A stretch of DNA of 64,000 nt from Acanthosoma haemorrhoidale (GCA_930367205.1 OV884015.1:109804509-109868508), one strand, 5' to 3'. Shown: positions 44,125 through 55,395, counted from the stretch's first letter. The notes: a model not told the origin generated them from the letters alone. Translations and numbers: made by a program.

Positions 44125-44711
44125 TAGGATTATAGGGATGAGTGGTGTAGTGCAATGACTGTGCTAGGGGATTAGGGTGGTTGGATAGGTTACTATGGAA
44201 TTTCACGAATTTGGAAGAGACAAGTTCAACAATGTAGGGTATCTTAAGATCGTTATGAAGGGTTTTGTTGCTGAAGTAATAAGGGGCATTTACTATTGTT
44301 CTCAGGACTTTTGATTGAAAGGATTGGATACGCTTGATGTTCGACTTTTTTGCTGTCCCCCATAGCTCTATTCTGTACATCCAGATTGGCTTAGGTGTAA
44401 TATTTTAGATTAGTAGTTTATTTTCTATTGAGAGGTGGGATTTCCTTTGAAGTAGTATGTACTGTTGTCCAAAGCTTCTGTTTAGTTCTTGTCTTTTTAC
44501 ACTCGTATGTGGGTTCCTTGTCAGCCGTTTGTTGAGATGGAGCCAAAGTACCGTACTGTCTCGGATACAGGGAGAGAAATGGAATTAAAAAAAAAAATTA
44601 ATTGACAATACTTGCGGCAGAGGGTTAAGGTAATGTGGGAACATTTTGCTTCGTTAACTCTGATCCACCATTACTGCACCAATACTCGATCTCATCAAGG
44701 TGTTTTTGAAC
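44125..44711 (-). pseudogene. Jockey-like reverse transcriptase remnant (copy G2)
   Basis: From 44711 downward the minus strand gives HLDEIEYWC, a degenerate palm-to-thumb region, QYGTLAP... and then IELWGTAKKSNIKRIQSFQS, VLRTIVNAPYYFSNKTLHND and SKFVKFHSNLSNHPNPLAQS before stopping near TTATAATCCTA. It aligns with copy C over the region downstream of the catalytic box. Frameshifts and stops are frequent in the upstream half, while the last ~90 codons are open. Confidence 0.85.
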
Positions 44712-45995
44712 ATAAGTAAATTAAATGAATTTTCTGTGAGTCTAGGTACTTGACTTGGCCATAAATCACGAATCAGTGGCGATAGACACTACTACATATC
44801 AAAGCTATGGGTTTAATTCAATAAACACAGGAACTCACCTGTACTTAATCGAAGGACAATAGCTGCGATATTTATTTAATTTCATTGTCATATTTAATTA
44901 GTATTTTTATTATGTCCGCACTTAATCAGTAGGAGTTATGTAATATACCATATATATGGATTAGATACCTAAACGAGTGACTTATCTCAAACATTGCATC
45001 TTTTAAATAGTTTTTCTATTACTCGATCGTGACTGTATGGATGCAAATGTAGCTTTTTCATCGTTATTCACTTTTATTTATTTTCTTGTAAGTTTGAATA
45101 TTCTTGTTCCCTTTTCAAGTATTAATTTATTTGTTCTAGTCAGACCATAACTTGTTAATCTGTCTTCTGGGGAAAAAAATGTTTTCCTGATCCATTCTAT
45201 CCTACCTATACATACGTACAGACAAACGAAATATTATTGACCTATGCCTGCTCATAAAATATAATTCGCGTTAATAATTTATCATTTTAAGAACGCTGGA
45301 TTAAATCAGAGCAGTGTTTTCCGGTTCCAAAGACAATTGTTTATGCAGTGCACACGACTGCCAGAGAGATAAGGGGGCCTGGCATTGGCCCCTGAATGAG
45401 TAAACTAAATTTCCGAAGCTCCTTGCGTTGTTGTTTTTTTAAACCGAGTACCGTTAATAAAAAAGTAGGTCTGGCCGCGGGCACAGGGATCGAAGCGAGG
45501 GGCCCGGCCAATAAAATGCCAACGGGGCGTAGCCCCCCTTCCCCCGACTCACCATAAATAAATAACATTCGTTGTATAATCTCCGGACCCCTCTCCTTCC
45601 CCCTTCTCCATCATCTCCACTTCTCTCCAATATTTCATCTTCTTTACGAACGGTGAAAATTATTTTTGTTGCCCTCAGAGCTGTCTGTGAGGGATATTCC
45701 TATTTTATGATCCGGGAGTGGAAAATCCTCAGGTTCCAGGTTTATGTTTTTACAACCGGCTTGGAAACGATTTGAGGATCGCTTTCAAGATTCAGGTTTG
45801 ATCGAATACACGCTTTTTCATTGTATGGCTTCAAGTTACCATGGCACTACACTTTTATAAATCGAATGTTGAGCATTGAATTTTCTAAGTCTAAATTGAA
45901 TTTTGGATGACGAAGGTGATTCATTAGTGTGTTTGTCTTCCTCTCTCGTCCCGATTGAAGGAAATTTACTTTATGTAAGTTAGTGTGCACTGATT
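44712..45995. other. unassigned; GC-richer island at 45330-45620
   Basis: The island contains GGTCTGGCCGCGGGCACAGG and GCGAGGGGCCCGGCCAATAA together with AT-rich core words typical of homeodomain sites (GTTTATGC, CCAATAAAATG, CCATAAATAAATAA) and ACAATTGT. No element was recognised. A regulatory role is only a suggestion. Confidence 0.3.
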
Positions 45996-46008
45996 AACCA
46001 ATGTACTA

Positions 46009-46233
46009 TGAATGCTCTGGGTATGTCAAAATCTTTTAATAAGACCCTTGGTAGACTCTCACTACCTTCCTGACTCCATCCGCCTTTCTAGGCATTCCAC
46101 ACCCCATATCCTTCTCATACATCCTTCAAATGGGGGACTCCCCTTAGTGAAAGGCACCCATTAGCCCAAAATAATTTTTCTTTATTTTTCCCACATCCTA
46201 TTTTTATAAGTTTGAGAGCTAAGGAAAAAAAAA
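46009..46233 (+). mobile_element. LINE-2 3' UTR insertion, subfamily B, 13-bp target duplication
   Basis: AACCAATGTACTA is found at 45996-46008 and 46234-46246. The 3' UTR differs from the main form: it reads GGGGACTCCCCTTAGTGAAA and GGCACCCATTAGCCCAAAAT where others read GGTACTCCTAGTA and GGATCCGC/GCGCTCACCCCAAATAA. The terminus TTTGAGAGCTAAGG plus A run is shared. Confidence 0.9.
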
Positions 46234-46381
46234 AACCAATGTACTAACAAGCAATTACATGATAATAGTAAATTCATTTATATTTAGAAAATAACAATTT
46301 AATTTAGTCATAATAGAGAGGAAGGCAATATTTCCTATTGTATGAAATTCTTAAATCCACGCATCTGAAGAATTACAATCT

Positions 46382-46577
46382 TTTTATTTTCCTTTATTGT
46401 GCTAAAATAACAATCTGCCTTATTAGGCAATAACTAATTAAGATAAATGCTCTCATTCATACCATATTTACAATTCATCATTCACTCGCTCATTCATAAA
46501 ATATTTACAAACAGAGACCTCCCAAATCCACATTTTTGTCACCTCCCTGGCATACGAAAGATGAAGCAAAGTAAAGT
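46382..46577 (-). mobile_element. Jockey-like LINE 3' UTR insertion (copy H), 10-bp target duplication
   Basis: ATTACAATCT flanks it at 46372-46381 and 46578-46587. Only the last ~190 bp of the 3' UTR are present (plus-strand blocks CATACCATATTTACAATTCA and CCTCCCAAATCCACA). Confidence 0.9.
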
Positions 46578-46587
46578 ATTACAATCT

Positions 46588-47051
46588 AAGAAAATAAACA
46601 ATACCATTAAGGTAATTGCGTTGGATAGTTGAGCGTTTCTTATGGCTAGTATATTTTAGTAATAGTTTTTATAATTTATTTTTATTACAGTCCAGTAACG
46701 CACCAACGCCTAATAACAAGACATTTATAACATCTATAATTGTATATAGACAAATATTATTCAATATATGATTTTTTTTATATATATTGATTAAAGATTA
46801 AACTTAAATAGTCAAGATAATAGTCAATATTTCATCTCTCCTATGTCCACGTTTAGTTTAAGCATGGGACTCACTAACTCCAGAAAATGTTGACAATCAG
46901 GTTTCTTTTTATAACACCTTAGCTCTCCAGTGTGACTGGAACTTGGAAAACTAAAGTTTGCAATTTGAGCAATCCACCTACTGTTTTACTTATTCTCACA
47001 CTGTGACAACAAATATCCAATGTAGCCACATCCTCGTCAATAAATTCATTA
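46588..47051. other. unassigned DNA flanking the solo LTR
   Basis: AT-rich, nothing recognised. Confidence 0.4.
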
Positions 47052-47056
47052 AAGCC

Positions 47057-47931
47057 TGTCGGGTCGTCACGAGAGGGGTGGGTGCGTAGTTACCCTAGCC
47101 CTGGTGATAACGTGAGGGTTGATTAGGCATGTGCCCCAACAATGCACTATGTTCAGGAGAAGAGGTATAGGGTAGCTAGTGTAGGTAGTTTATGTGGTCT
47201 TGGAATGATCACGAATTCACACTCGGTATCTGAGGGTAGGCGAAACCCGTCCGGATCCCAAAGGCGAGTGTGAACCGGAGAGAGGCAGACAGAATCGCCG
47301 TGGGGAACACTGCTTTGTAAGTTTGCAGGGCCACGACAACCGTTGTCCACTAGGGAGAGGTCTCTCTCAAGGAGATGCTAGATTTAGCGAGACGAAGGCA
47401 GAGATTCCCCCTAGGAAGGTGTGGGGTCTGACAAGGCCGGACTAAAACATAGTGAGGTTAGGATAGATAGAGGTTTTCATAAATGAGGAAGCCAAGTTTT
47501 GAACATCAGCGCAGCCACAAGCCATCAGTCAGCCAGTCGTTAGGAGAATGAATTACAGGCCCAAACCGCCTGTCTTAAATGCCCAGCTGGCTTCTTCAGT
47601 AGCCAATCAGCTTCGGTTTTATTGTACCCAATGCCAGTTGAGTATTGTGGTTGCCTTTGTTCTTTGACAGTTGGTGGCCTTTGAGTCAGTGATACCAGAC
47701 CCGGGTAAGGGTCTCCGGGCCTCTCGGCTGTTAGGGTCGCTTAGTACCTGCTACAGGTTGCGTGTGCCCCAGCTCATATAACTAATTGGCTAGCAGCTGC
47801 GTCTTTATTGCTTACAACATTTACAATGACTTATGGTTTGGTAACGTTATTTACATTTGTTTAAATTAATTTACAATATATATACAATAGAGTATAGGGT
47901 GATTTATCTTATGTAGTTAGCGGTCGCTACA
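47057..47931. repeat. LTR family A, complete solo LTR (875 bp) with 5-bp target duplication
   Basis: Begins TGTCGGGTCGTCACGAGAGG and ends TTAGCGGTCGCTACA, so it has the TG...CA termini of retroviral-type LTRs. AAGCC lies at 47052-47056 and again at 47932-47936. A 5-bp duplication fits Gypsy-, BEL/Pao- or Copia-type integration. No internal region (gag, protease, reverse transcriptase) accompanies it, so it is a solo LTR left by recombination between the two LTRs of an element. Two further copies occur at 1-237 and 33542-34392, and related sequence at 62829-63720. Confidence 0.92.
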
Positions 47932-47936
47932 AAGCC

Positions 47937-49605
47937 CAAAGACTTAAAAGCCATTGTATCCTAAATTTCAACGTACCTTTTTTGTTTGCTATAAATTTAC
48001 AGTATTTAATTTGTAAACTATATCATTGTCATGTTACATTTTCTGATTCCTTTCGGCCTGTTGAGGAGTTAAGTGAATGTGAAACTTACAGTTAGTATCC
48101 TAATTGGCGGACTTGAAGATGTTTCTTACTTTTAAAGACTTTATCCTGCAACTCTCGCAGTTACATTATATTATTTTCAACGGATAGTTCAGTCATTTTG
48201 TTTTGTTTTTTTTCAGGTAACGAGTCACTTGTTTAGAGGTTCGTTTTTTCTACGCTTCTCCCATGTTCAAACTATCCTTCATCCCCAAAGGTGCTGTTTC
48301 GTATGGTAAGTGTTTTTATTGTTTTTTTCACTTTTCAAGGACTGTCTTCCCCAAAAAAGTTTTCGATTTAGAGCAGTCGGATGATAAAAAAAAAGTTAGT
48401 TGGACATGAGTTGGGAAGGGGAAATTATAATTTTGAATCTATTACATACCTTATGCTTTTAGACACTAGAAAGGTGAATGCTAGGCTTACAATATTTAGT
48501 CGATTTTATATTACATGCCTAAGTAGTTTGTGTTATTTCGTATACTAAAACTACAATCTTAACTCAAGTATTTTGGACGGTAGTTCAATATACTGCCTCT
48601 ATGGTAAAAATAGAAGCAACCGCGTGACAAATAATTCAATAGCTTAGTAAATAACAAATAAACATGTTTTTCTTATACTGAGCATAGAATAACAAATTAA
48701 ATACCTAAAATAACAATTTCTCGGTATCTCTACAATTCAACTTATTGAACAATAATAACGTTTACAACAGCTCGAACTTGTCAACCTCAGATACTAAAAA
48801 AAAAGTGACATCATGAAAATATTTATAGTGCTTAAATTTATTAATCCTATAGATGCTCACCCAATTATCGGTAAAAACATTTTAAACGTGGAGGATTTGT
48901 TTGTATGAAGCAAAGCGAATAAAATACGGGGGATTCCTAATTAATCAAACATACTTTATTTTTCATGACTAAAATAATCTGTTCGTCTCTGCTGGGCTTA
49001 TGTCGACTACAATATCATTAACGTTATTAATATAATTTTTTAAACCCTGAATGAAACCATTTTTTTTTTTCATTATAATAACGGCTAACCACCATTCGAC
49101 GACGAAAGAGATATCTGCTGACCAATAGTAACTAATTAAGACCAATCGGCCTCACTAGGCTAAGAGAGAACACCCTCTGCCTCCGGTGAGAGGAACAATT
49201 TATCCGCACGGATAAATCCCCGGCGATATCCGATATCCGGAGTTGGGCAAGTTTGCCGACACGAGGGTCGACTCGAATCCAGACCACTTATTAGAGGAAT
49301 TTGTGACGACATCTACCGTCGTCAATAAGCCGGCTTGTTAGCTAACACTCCCCTCCCCCCACTCTACCTGTATTCTTGGAGTTGCCCCGTGCGGTACAAT
49401 TTATGTCTTAGGAACTTACAGACTTTTCTTAATGAAATTTCTCCCCCCTTCCCTTAGAGAACAACAGCGTGATATAACTAGGCGCTCCAGGAAAATGTAG
49501 AAAAATTGCATAGGAGGGGTGCTGTTACCAAAAAAATTGTTTGTCGTAAAACCACTCGATCTACTTTTGCAGGTAGACTATTCCAATTTAGTAGGTCCAA
49601 GTTAG
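47937..49605. other. unassigned; GC-richer island at 49140-49340
   Basis: The island carries the inverted repeat at 49198-49217, a direct repeat GATATCCGATATCCG and GGCCAATCGGCC. The rest is AT-rich with no recognised coding frame. The frame at 49506-49706 runs into retroposon R1. Confidence 0.35.
49198..49217. promoter_or_regulatory. 20-bp perfect inverted repeat in GC-rich island
   Basis: ATTTATCCG-CA-CGGATAAAT, 9-bp arms with a 2-base spacer, followed by two tandem GATATCCG words. The GATA-like core (CGGATAAAT) on both strands could bind a dimeric or paired factor. Confidence 0.35.
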
Positions 49606-49850
49606 TTTTAAGGTTGATCAAAAAGGTGAACCCCATCACCTTTATTAGTCAGTTTAGTCCAGTCACGTGTAATGTGTATCATTATACTTGTTTATTCATT
49701 GTATAATTTTTATAAAATAACAAAACCTGTATATAATGTAGCGGTGCTACAGGAAATACAAAAATAATTTGTAAATAAATTCACCTGAGGATCTATAATT
49801 ATATATAATTATCTGTCAATTTAAAGGGGCTATGAAGGAAAAAATAAAGT
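49606..49850 (+). mobile_element. poly(A) retroposon R1, longest copy
   Basis: Reads from GGTTGATCAAAAAGGTGAAC through GTCAGTTTAGTCCAGTCACG, TCATTATACTTGTTTATTCA, AACAAAACCTGTATATAATG and CCTGAGGATCTATAATTAT to AAAGGGGCTATGAAGG and an A-rich end. The order is the same, inverted, at 55150-55395. The family has an A tail but no recognised protein domain in the visible ~245 bp, so it is the 3' part of a LINE or a SINE. Confidence 0.75.
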
Positions 49851-51067
49851 AGGTGCGATTCATACTTCCAGACAAAGAATGATTTTCAAATAATAGGTGT
49901 CATAATTATTTTATTTTCTCTTCAATCACAATTCATTATTTCACACAGCACATAAAAACGTGTTCTGGGAATTTCGTCTTATTTTTGGTGTTTTTTGTCT
50001 TAACTGACTGAAATATTCACAGATTTCTTTAAATACATTATAAATTAAATTATAAATTGAAAAAAAAAAAAGAAAAAAAGGAGAATAAACGAGATAAAGG
50101 ACGTAGAAAGTAAAATAATAATATACATAAATATTCATGAACCCAACAAACGCCATTTTCTCAAATAATATTAAATAAAAAATATTTTATCTATCAATCA
50201 TTTTTTCTCTGAACAAAACAAAAAAATGAAAATTGGCCGGAACGACATTAAACGCACATCGGTTCTTTATTTTGGCGTTTTTATACTATTACGTAAAACT
50301 CTTAGTGCTATTGATTAATTTATATAAGACCAAAATTGACTTATATAAGTAATATATTTAACATTTGATTAATAATTGTAAACACAATGAGCTATTTTGT
50401 TTACTATTGTTGAATTTTACATGCATAACTTTTATGTTAGTTTTGATTGTATAGATTTAAAGGTGGTTGAAAATGAATGAATCTATTTTTTGCAGTTATT
50501 TTTACGACATTTCTAATTTTATTAATTAGGGCATTTTCTGCTGATCTAATAGTCTCATTATATATTAATTTATTTATATCTAATCCAGAGGTCAGATTTA
50601 AAAACATTACGACAGTGTAAACAATTTTTATTTCCTGCATTAATCATCGATCAATCTCAGAATAAGTTTAACCATGAGAATTATTTTTATCTAATAGTTA
50701 CTGATAATATAGTTGGATATAAACCCATCGTATTACTAGACAATGTGGTTTCACAATCGAACCTAGTAATTTTAGGGTTTAATTAATGTAAAGACACAAG
50801 GCCTATTTTTGGAATTTACCCCCAAAATAATACTATCAGATTACGAGTGTATTTTTTTTTGTTGTGAGTTTAAAGAAGCAGGTTTAGTTATTTACTCCAG
50901 TTAAAATGGGCCACTCTATCCAGAGCCATCCAATTATATTTATGGCAGTGAAATAAGTCTCCTTCACATAATGGAGAGAAATGGCGGCATGTTACATGAG
51001 TACCTTTGTATGTCTTTCTATTCTGTACCATGTTTTTTTTTTCATGCATTGTATTGATTTTTCGTAC
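49851..51067. other. unassigned AT-rich DNA
   Basis: Long A runs at 50060-50090. No repeat shared within the window. Confidence 0.4.
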
Positions 51068-51190
51068 AACACCATGTTGATTACATTGTGATAAATGTTC
51101 TCGTTCATATTTACAAACAGCCCAGAGACCTCCCAAATCCACATGGTTGTCACCTCCATTACATGGAAAAGAGGAAGCGGAGTCCTTGGT
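51068..51190 (-). mobile_element. Jockey-like LINE 3' UTR fragment (copy I)
   Basis: Plus-strand blocks GATAAATGTTCTCGTTCATA and GACCTCCCAAATCCACATGG and GAGGAAGCGGAGTCCTTGG match the family 3' UTR. Both the 3' tail and the 5' side are missing. Confidence 0.75.
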
Positions 51191-51352
51191 AATGAAAATA
51201 GTACAGATTTGTTCAAACTTCGGACAAAAACAAGTTAAAAAACAAACGCACGCTATATTTATAAAACGGATTTTAAGTCTTCTGTTTTTTGTTGTGGCTA
51301 TTTCTAAACAGAGTAGCGAGTTGCTAGTGATTCCGTTGATTTGTCGTCAGTT

Positions 51353-51700
51353 ATATAATGCTAAGAATATTATAACCCTAATATTATATAAAAGCCCCTT
51401 CTAATGTATACCTGCCTCGGGACTTCATGGAAGTCACTGGTGGTTCTTGTTATTTTTAAGTAAGCGACCGCATCCCTCCCAATTCCTGAAACAACCCTTC
51501 TCATATTCACATATGTCTCAGCTTTAGTTCCAGTCCCCACTAGTTCACACTTGTCTCTCAGAAACGAGTCGCTAAACACCTCTCCGACCCAGTATTTTGT
51601 AATCTTAACTCTTAATATTTGTATATACCAGTGTTTTGCTTGTACTTCATAATAAAGCTTTTCTTTCATTTTTAATACTCTCCTCTACAAAGATTATTTA
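51353..51700 (+). repeat. LTR-like repeat family B, copy 1
   Basis: Shares with 60600-60935 the blocks ATAATGCTAAGAATATT, GTATACCTGCCTCG, GTGTTTTGCTTGTACTTCAT, AATAAAGC and CTCTCCTCTACAAAGATTAT, all in order. A TATAATG-type start, an AATAAA signal about 60 bp before the end and TCTACA near the end look LTR-like. A target duplication was not found, so the class is uncertain. Confidence 0.6.
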
Positions 51701-52032
51701 ACTGTCGAATACAGAGACTTATCCGATTCGTATTTCGTCCAGGATTTGTTTATTTATAGCTAACAACGGAGCTGAAAATTGTCTAACTTAATTTCAATTG
51801 AATAACTGGAAAAGACTTCTGATAAATAACCTAACAAGCTGTTTTGGCCGGTTGTGGAGGATTCCTACTTCAAGTCACAAAGAATTCAAGATAAGCCAGG
51901 TATCATACCCACAGTTAGCAAATCTCGTTTTCAATAATAATATAGTCTACTGCCCGTCGCTTGTGCATAATAAATAAAATTATGTTTCAACTGTCATCAA
52001 AATAAGTAATCAGCTGTTTTCCTTATTATAAA
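51701..52032. other. unassigned AT-rich DNA
   Basis: No element recognised between LTR-like repeat B and the long inverted-repeat element. Confidence 0.4.
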
Positions 52033-52394
52033 ACAGTTTTATTGTCTTTTCACAACTTATAACGTCTTCTTTATTGTAATAGCGCTTTCGACAGCTCTAA
52101 GTTGTCGTCTTCAGTTATTTCTACAATAAAATGAAAAGTCAAATGATAAAACTTTTACCTGCGCATATGGGGACTAACTAATTACTATTATAATTACTAG
52201 TATAACTATTATAACAATGGCCACTTTTATTAAATAAAATATAAATTATATTCCACTAGCAGTACTAAACTGTACTTATTTTAAAATTGTCCTTCTATTC
52301 TACAACAATTTAAAATAATTCAAATTCAGAAATATAACACCTATGGAGTAAATAATTAAAATTTCTTCTTATTAACAAGTTGTCATACAATTAT

Positions 52395-52770
52395 AAAAAA
52401 ACTTTTTTTTTTCTTTCATATCCCCTTTAAATGTACAGATAATTATAGATCCTCAGGTGAATCTATTTACAAATTATTTTTGTATTTCCTGTAGCATCGC
52501 TACATTATATACAGGTTTTGTTATTTTATTTTTTTTTATTTTATTTTTTTATTTATTTTTTTTTCCTTAGCTCTCAAACTTATAAAATAGGATGTGGGAA
52601 AAATAAAGGAAAATTATTTTGGGCTAATGAGTGCCTTTCACTAAGGGGAGTCCCCCATTTGAAGGATGTATGAGAAGGATATAGGGTGTGGAATGCCTTG
52701 TAATTTTATAAAAATTATATAATGAATAAACAAGTATAACGATATACATTATACGTGACTGGACTAAATA
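52395..52770 (-). mobile_element. poly(A) retroposon R1, copy interrupted by a LINE-2 tail
   Basis: The left part (52395-52529) carries the R1 3' end, read from the plus strand as TCATATCCCCTTTAAATG to ACAGGTTTTGTTATTTTAT. The right part (52698-52770) resumes with TATATAATGAATAAACAAGT and TACGTGACTGGACTAAA. The uninterrupted copy at 55150-55395 shows that nothing but the target duplication was added at the break. Confidence 0.85.
52530..52697 (-). mobile_element. LINE-2 3' UTR insertion, subfamily B, nested in R1
   Basis: TTGTTATTTTAT (52518-52529) and TTGTAATTTTAT (52698-52709) form a 12-bp target duplication with one mismatch. The minus strand carries the subfamily-B words (plus-strand form GGGCTAATGAGTGCC and GGGGAGTCCCCCATTTG) and an A-rich tail. 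It is the youngest of three layers at this site. Confidence 0.9.
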
Positions 52771-53055
52771 AATAAGACACAGTTCATTTCCACTGATAAA
52801 AAAAACTACGTAAAATACAACTATATATAAATATTATGGCGACTAACCCAATTGGTTATGTAGGATGTATAACTCGAAAAATATATTTAGTATATTTTAA
52901 TCTATTTATCTATTTAATTAAGATGGCTACAACCACACTCCTCACTTTACGATCCATTTCCAGTTGAAAATAATTAAATATTACAGCTTAGAGCTGTCGA
53001 AAGCGCTATTACATTAAAGAAGAGGTTATAAGTTGTGAAAAGACAATAAAACTGT

Positions 53056-55149
53056 TATATAATTATAATAATCCACAATCCGGCAGTCATTTTTACTTTT
53101 TTGTAACCTTTGAGGAATGTTTACATTAGATAATCTCCCTAAAACGGATGTTAAGCTTTGTATCGACTAGTAGTAAAATTGTGTTTCACTATATTCAAAG
53201 TTGATGCAGACGAGGCAACACGGGTACATAAAAATTTCAGGATCATTTTTTTTTCTCATGTTCATGTTTATTCAATTTCCTGTGTCGGATGAAAGCCCCG
53301 GCGCTGCTCCTCGTTTGAATAAAGCCGGCCCGAGGTGAGCTGGGAGTGTTGGATAGACGAGAAGGCCCGAACAAATAGACGGGGGGGCGCACTCACACCC
53401 AGTATGAAATAGCACGAATGCATTGAGGGCGTCCTCCGGCAGATAAACTTAAACGGTAGAGGAGGTTTCTGCCTCGGTTGAATATAAAAGCGGATTGTAT
53501 TTTTAGAGCAGTAATTTAACTTTATCTGCCTCGCCCCAAGGTTCTTTATTCAGCCTCGGACAATCTAGACCATCTCTGTCTTAACAGTTGCAACAGTCGG
53601 TAATTTGTGACTTTTCTTTCTGGTTCTACTTTAATTTACTGAACCTGAGGGACATTTACACAAAGAAAACCCTACGCTTTCCGAGAAACTAGGGGGACTT
53701 GTTTGTTACAAATGATTTTTATTCGATTTTATATTTCATTTAAATGTTCCTAGAGTATGAGTTAATCCGTTGAGAGCTTTATTTTCCACGGTTTTGCCTT
53801 TTACATAACTGGCTGTTTGGAATGGTCTGGAATGGCCTAGCGGTTGTATATCTATTAGTGCTTAACTATCATGGCTGTGGAAGCTTCCTGTATCGCCAGG
53901 TTTAAATCTGTTCATGGTCAAGTGAAAGCAACTAATTTTTTTTTTAAATAAATAAAAAATTGCTAATTTAATTCAGCTTAGACAAAACATTTTTACAACA
54001 TTTGTCACGTCTCCATTTATTATTTTCGGAATTCGTCCCTTTCATAAGAACAAACATTTTTTGTAATTGAAATGCGTTATTTTTTTACAGTATCAGTCCC
54101 TACGAACAATTTGATTTACAGTAATTTTCAAATAAATTATCAAAAAAGAAAACAATTTTTTTGTATACACAATACGTATGTATACAACGGAAACGTATAC
54201 GTACAATAAACCTACTTGGATTTATTGATGGGTAATGTCCAGTCTATTAATATAAAAAAAAACAGGTAAGGCCGCGAGAAAAACGTTTTACCAATGCGGA
54301 AGCAGAAAGGTCTCAGGACATTCCTAGGTACTATATTAGGCGAAACACAGTGGTTCCCTAAACAAGAGTGGGCATAACTTTGGTATAAAAACACAGGGTT
54401 GTCGGGACTGAAGGTGAGCCCCATCATAGTATTTATGCATTGCATTGTAATTTTAACGTCAATCTAATATTGTAACCCAACCTCCTCCGAATGCAGCAGT
54501 GTATCGCAGTAAGAGGAGAAATATTTAAATAAAACTTTTTAATTGGATTGTAAATTGTTAAAAATTTTATTAATAAAGGGGTTTACAAATAAAAACTGCT
54601 TGTCCTGTTTCCTGCGATCTGAATTCGCCGTGGGATCCTCGTTGGTCTTGGCCATGGACACTGGCCTGCATCTCCGTGATGACGCAACCAGCAGATAAAT
54701 ACCCAGAATTCCAAAGACATGCGCAGTATGGCATTTAAGTTAATACAATATTTTAGCTCATTTAATTGACCATTTATATTAATTAGCCAGGACTATCACT
54801 CAATTGCGTTCCCTTTAAATAGTAACCTATCCTTTTATTTAAAAAAACAAAATGATTGCTCATCGTTATGTCTTTCAAAAACGGGTGTGCCCACCAGGCA
54901 TATATGATGTGGTAACTGGGAAACCAAGGACCGTTAACAAATCTAACAAAAAACAGAGCTGGGTTATGCGAACATGTTGTTAGTTGTTGAAGTGTATCAC
55001 TGGCAGTACGAGGGTCCTTTACAGCAACGAACTTTTCCCTCTTCGTTCAAGTAGGCACAGTCTCCTTTATGTTATGTTTAATTTTTTTTAAGTTATATAA
55101 ATTATTTCTACATATACTATTATTTTTGAATAGTGCACGTAGATTCAAA
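53056..55149. other. unassigned; GC-richer island at 53270-53600
   Basis: The island has GAAAGCCCCGGCGCTGCTCC, AAAGCCGGCCCGAGGTGAG and a TATAAAAG word (53482-53489). A 77-codon minus-strand frame (54212-54445) shows no domain I can name. The rest is AT-rich. Confidence 0.3.
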
Positions 55150-55395
55150 TAGTCTTTCGTTTTTTTTTTTGTTTTTTTTATTTCATATCCCCTTTTAACT
55201 TACAGATGATTAAATATAATTATAGATCCTCAGGCGAATCTATTTACAAATTATTTTTGTATTTCCTGAAGCATCGCTACATTATATACAGGTTTTGTTA
55301 TTTTTTAAAAATTATATAATGAATAAACAAGTATAATGATACACATTATACGTGACTGGACTAAACTGACAAATAAAAGTGATAGGGCTCACCTT
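55150..55395 (-). mobile_element. poly(A) retroposon R1, uninterrupted copy
   Basis: Complement of the copy at 49606-49850, including the far segment (plus strand TGGACTAAACTGAC, GGGCTCACCTTTTTGATCAA). The T run at 55160-55185 is its A tail. It serves as the empty-site reference for the LINE-2 insertion at 52530-52697. Confidence 0.8.

Larger units (their letters stand above)
52033..53055. mobile_element. long-terminal-inverted-repeat element hosting two nested insertions
   Basis: The arms 52033-52105 and 52983-53055 (73 bp each) are reverse complements with about three mismatches and share CTTTTCACAACTTATAAC and GTAATAGCGCTTTCGACAGC. Removing the nested R1 and LINE-2 leaves about 650 bp of AT-rich core with no open frame. 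It is most simply a MITE or foldback-type DNA element. The A/T-rich flanks prevent a firm call on a target duplication. Confidence 0.7.

Noticed and set aside
43711..44711. G1 and G2 as one Jockey element split by an insertion
   Set aside because: They contain overlapping parts of the same region, so they must be two copies.
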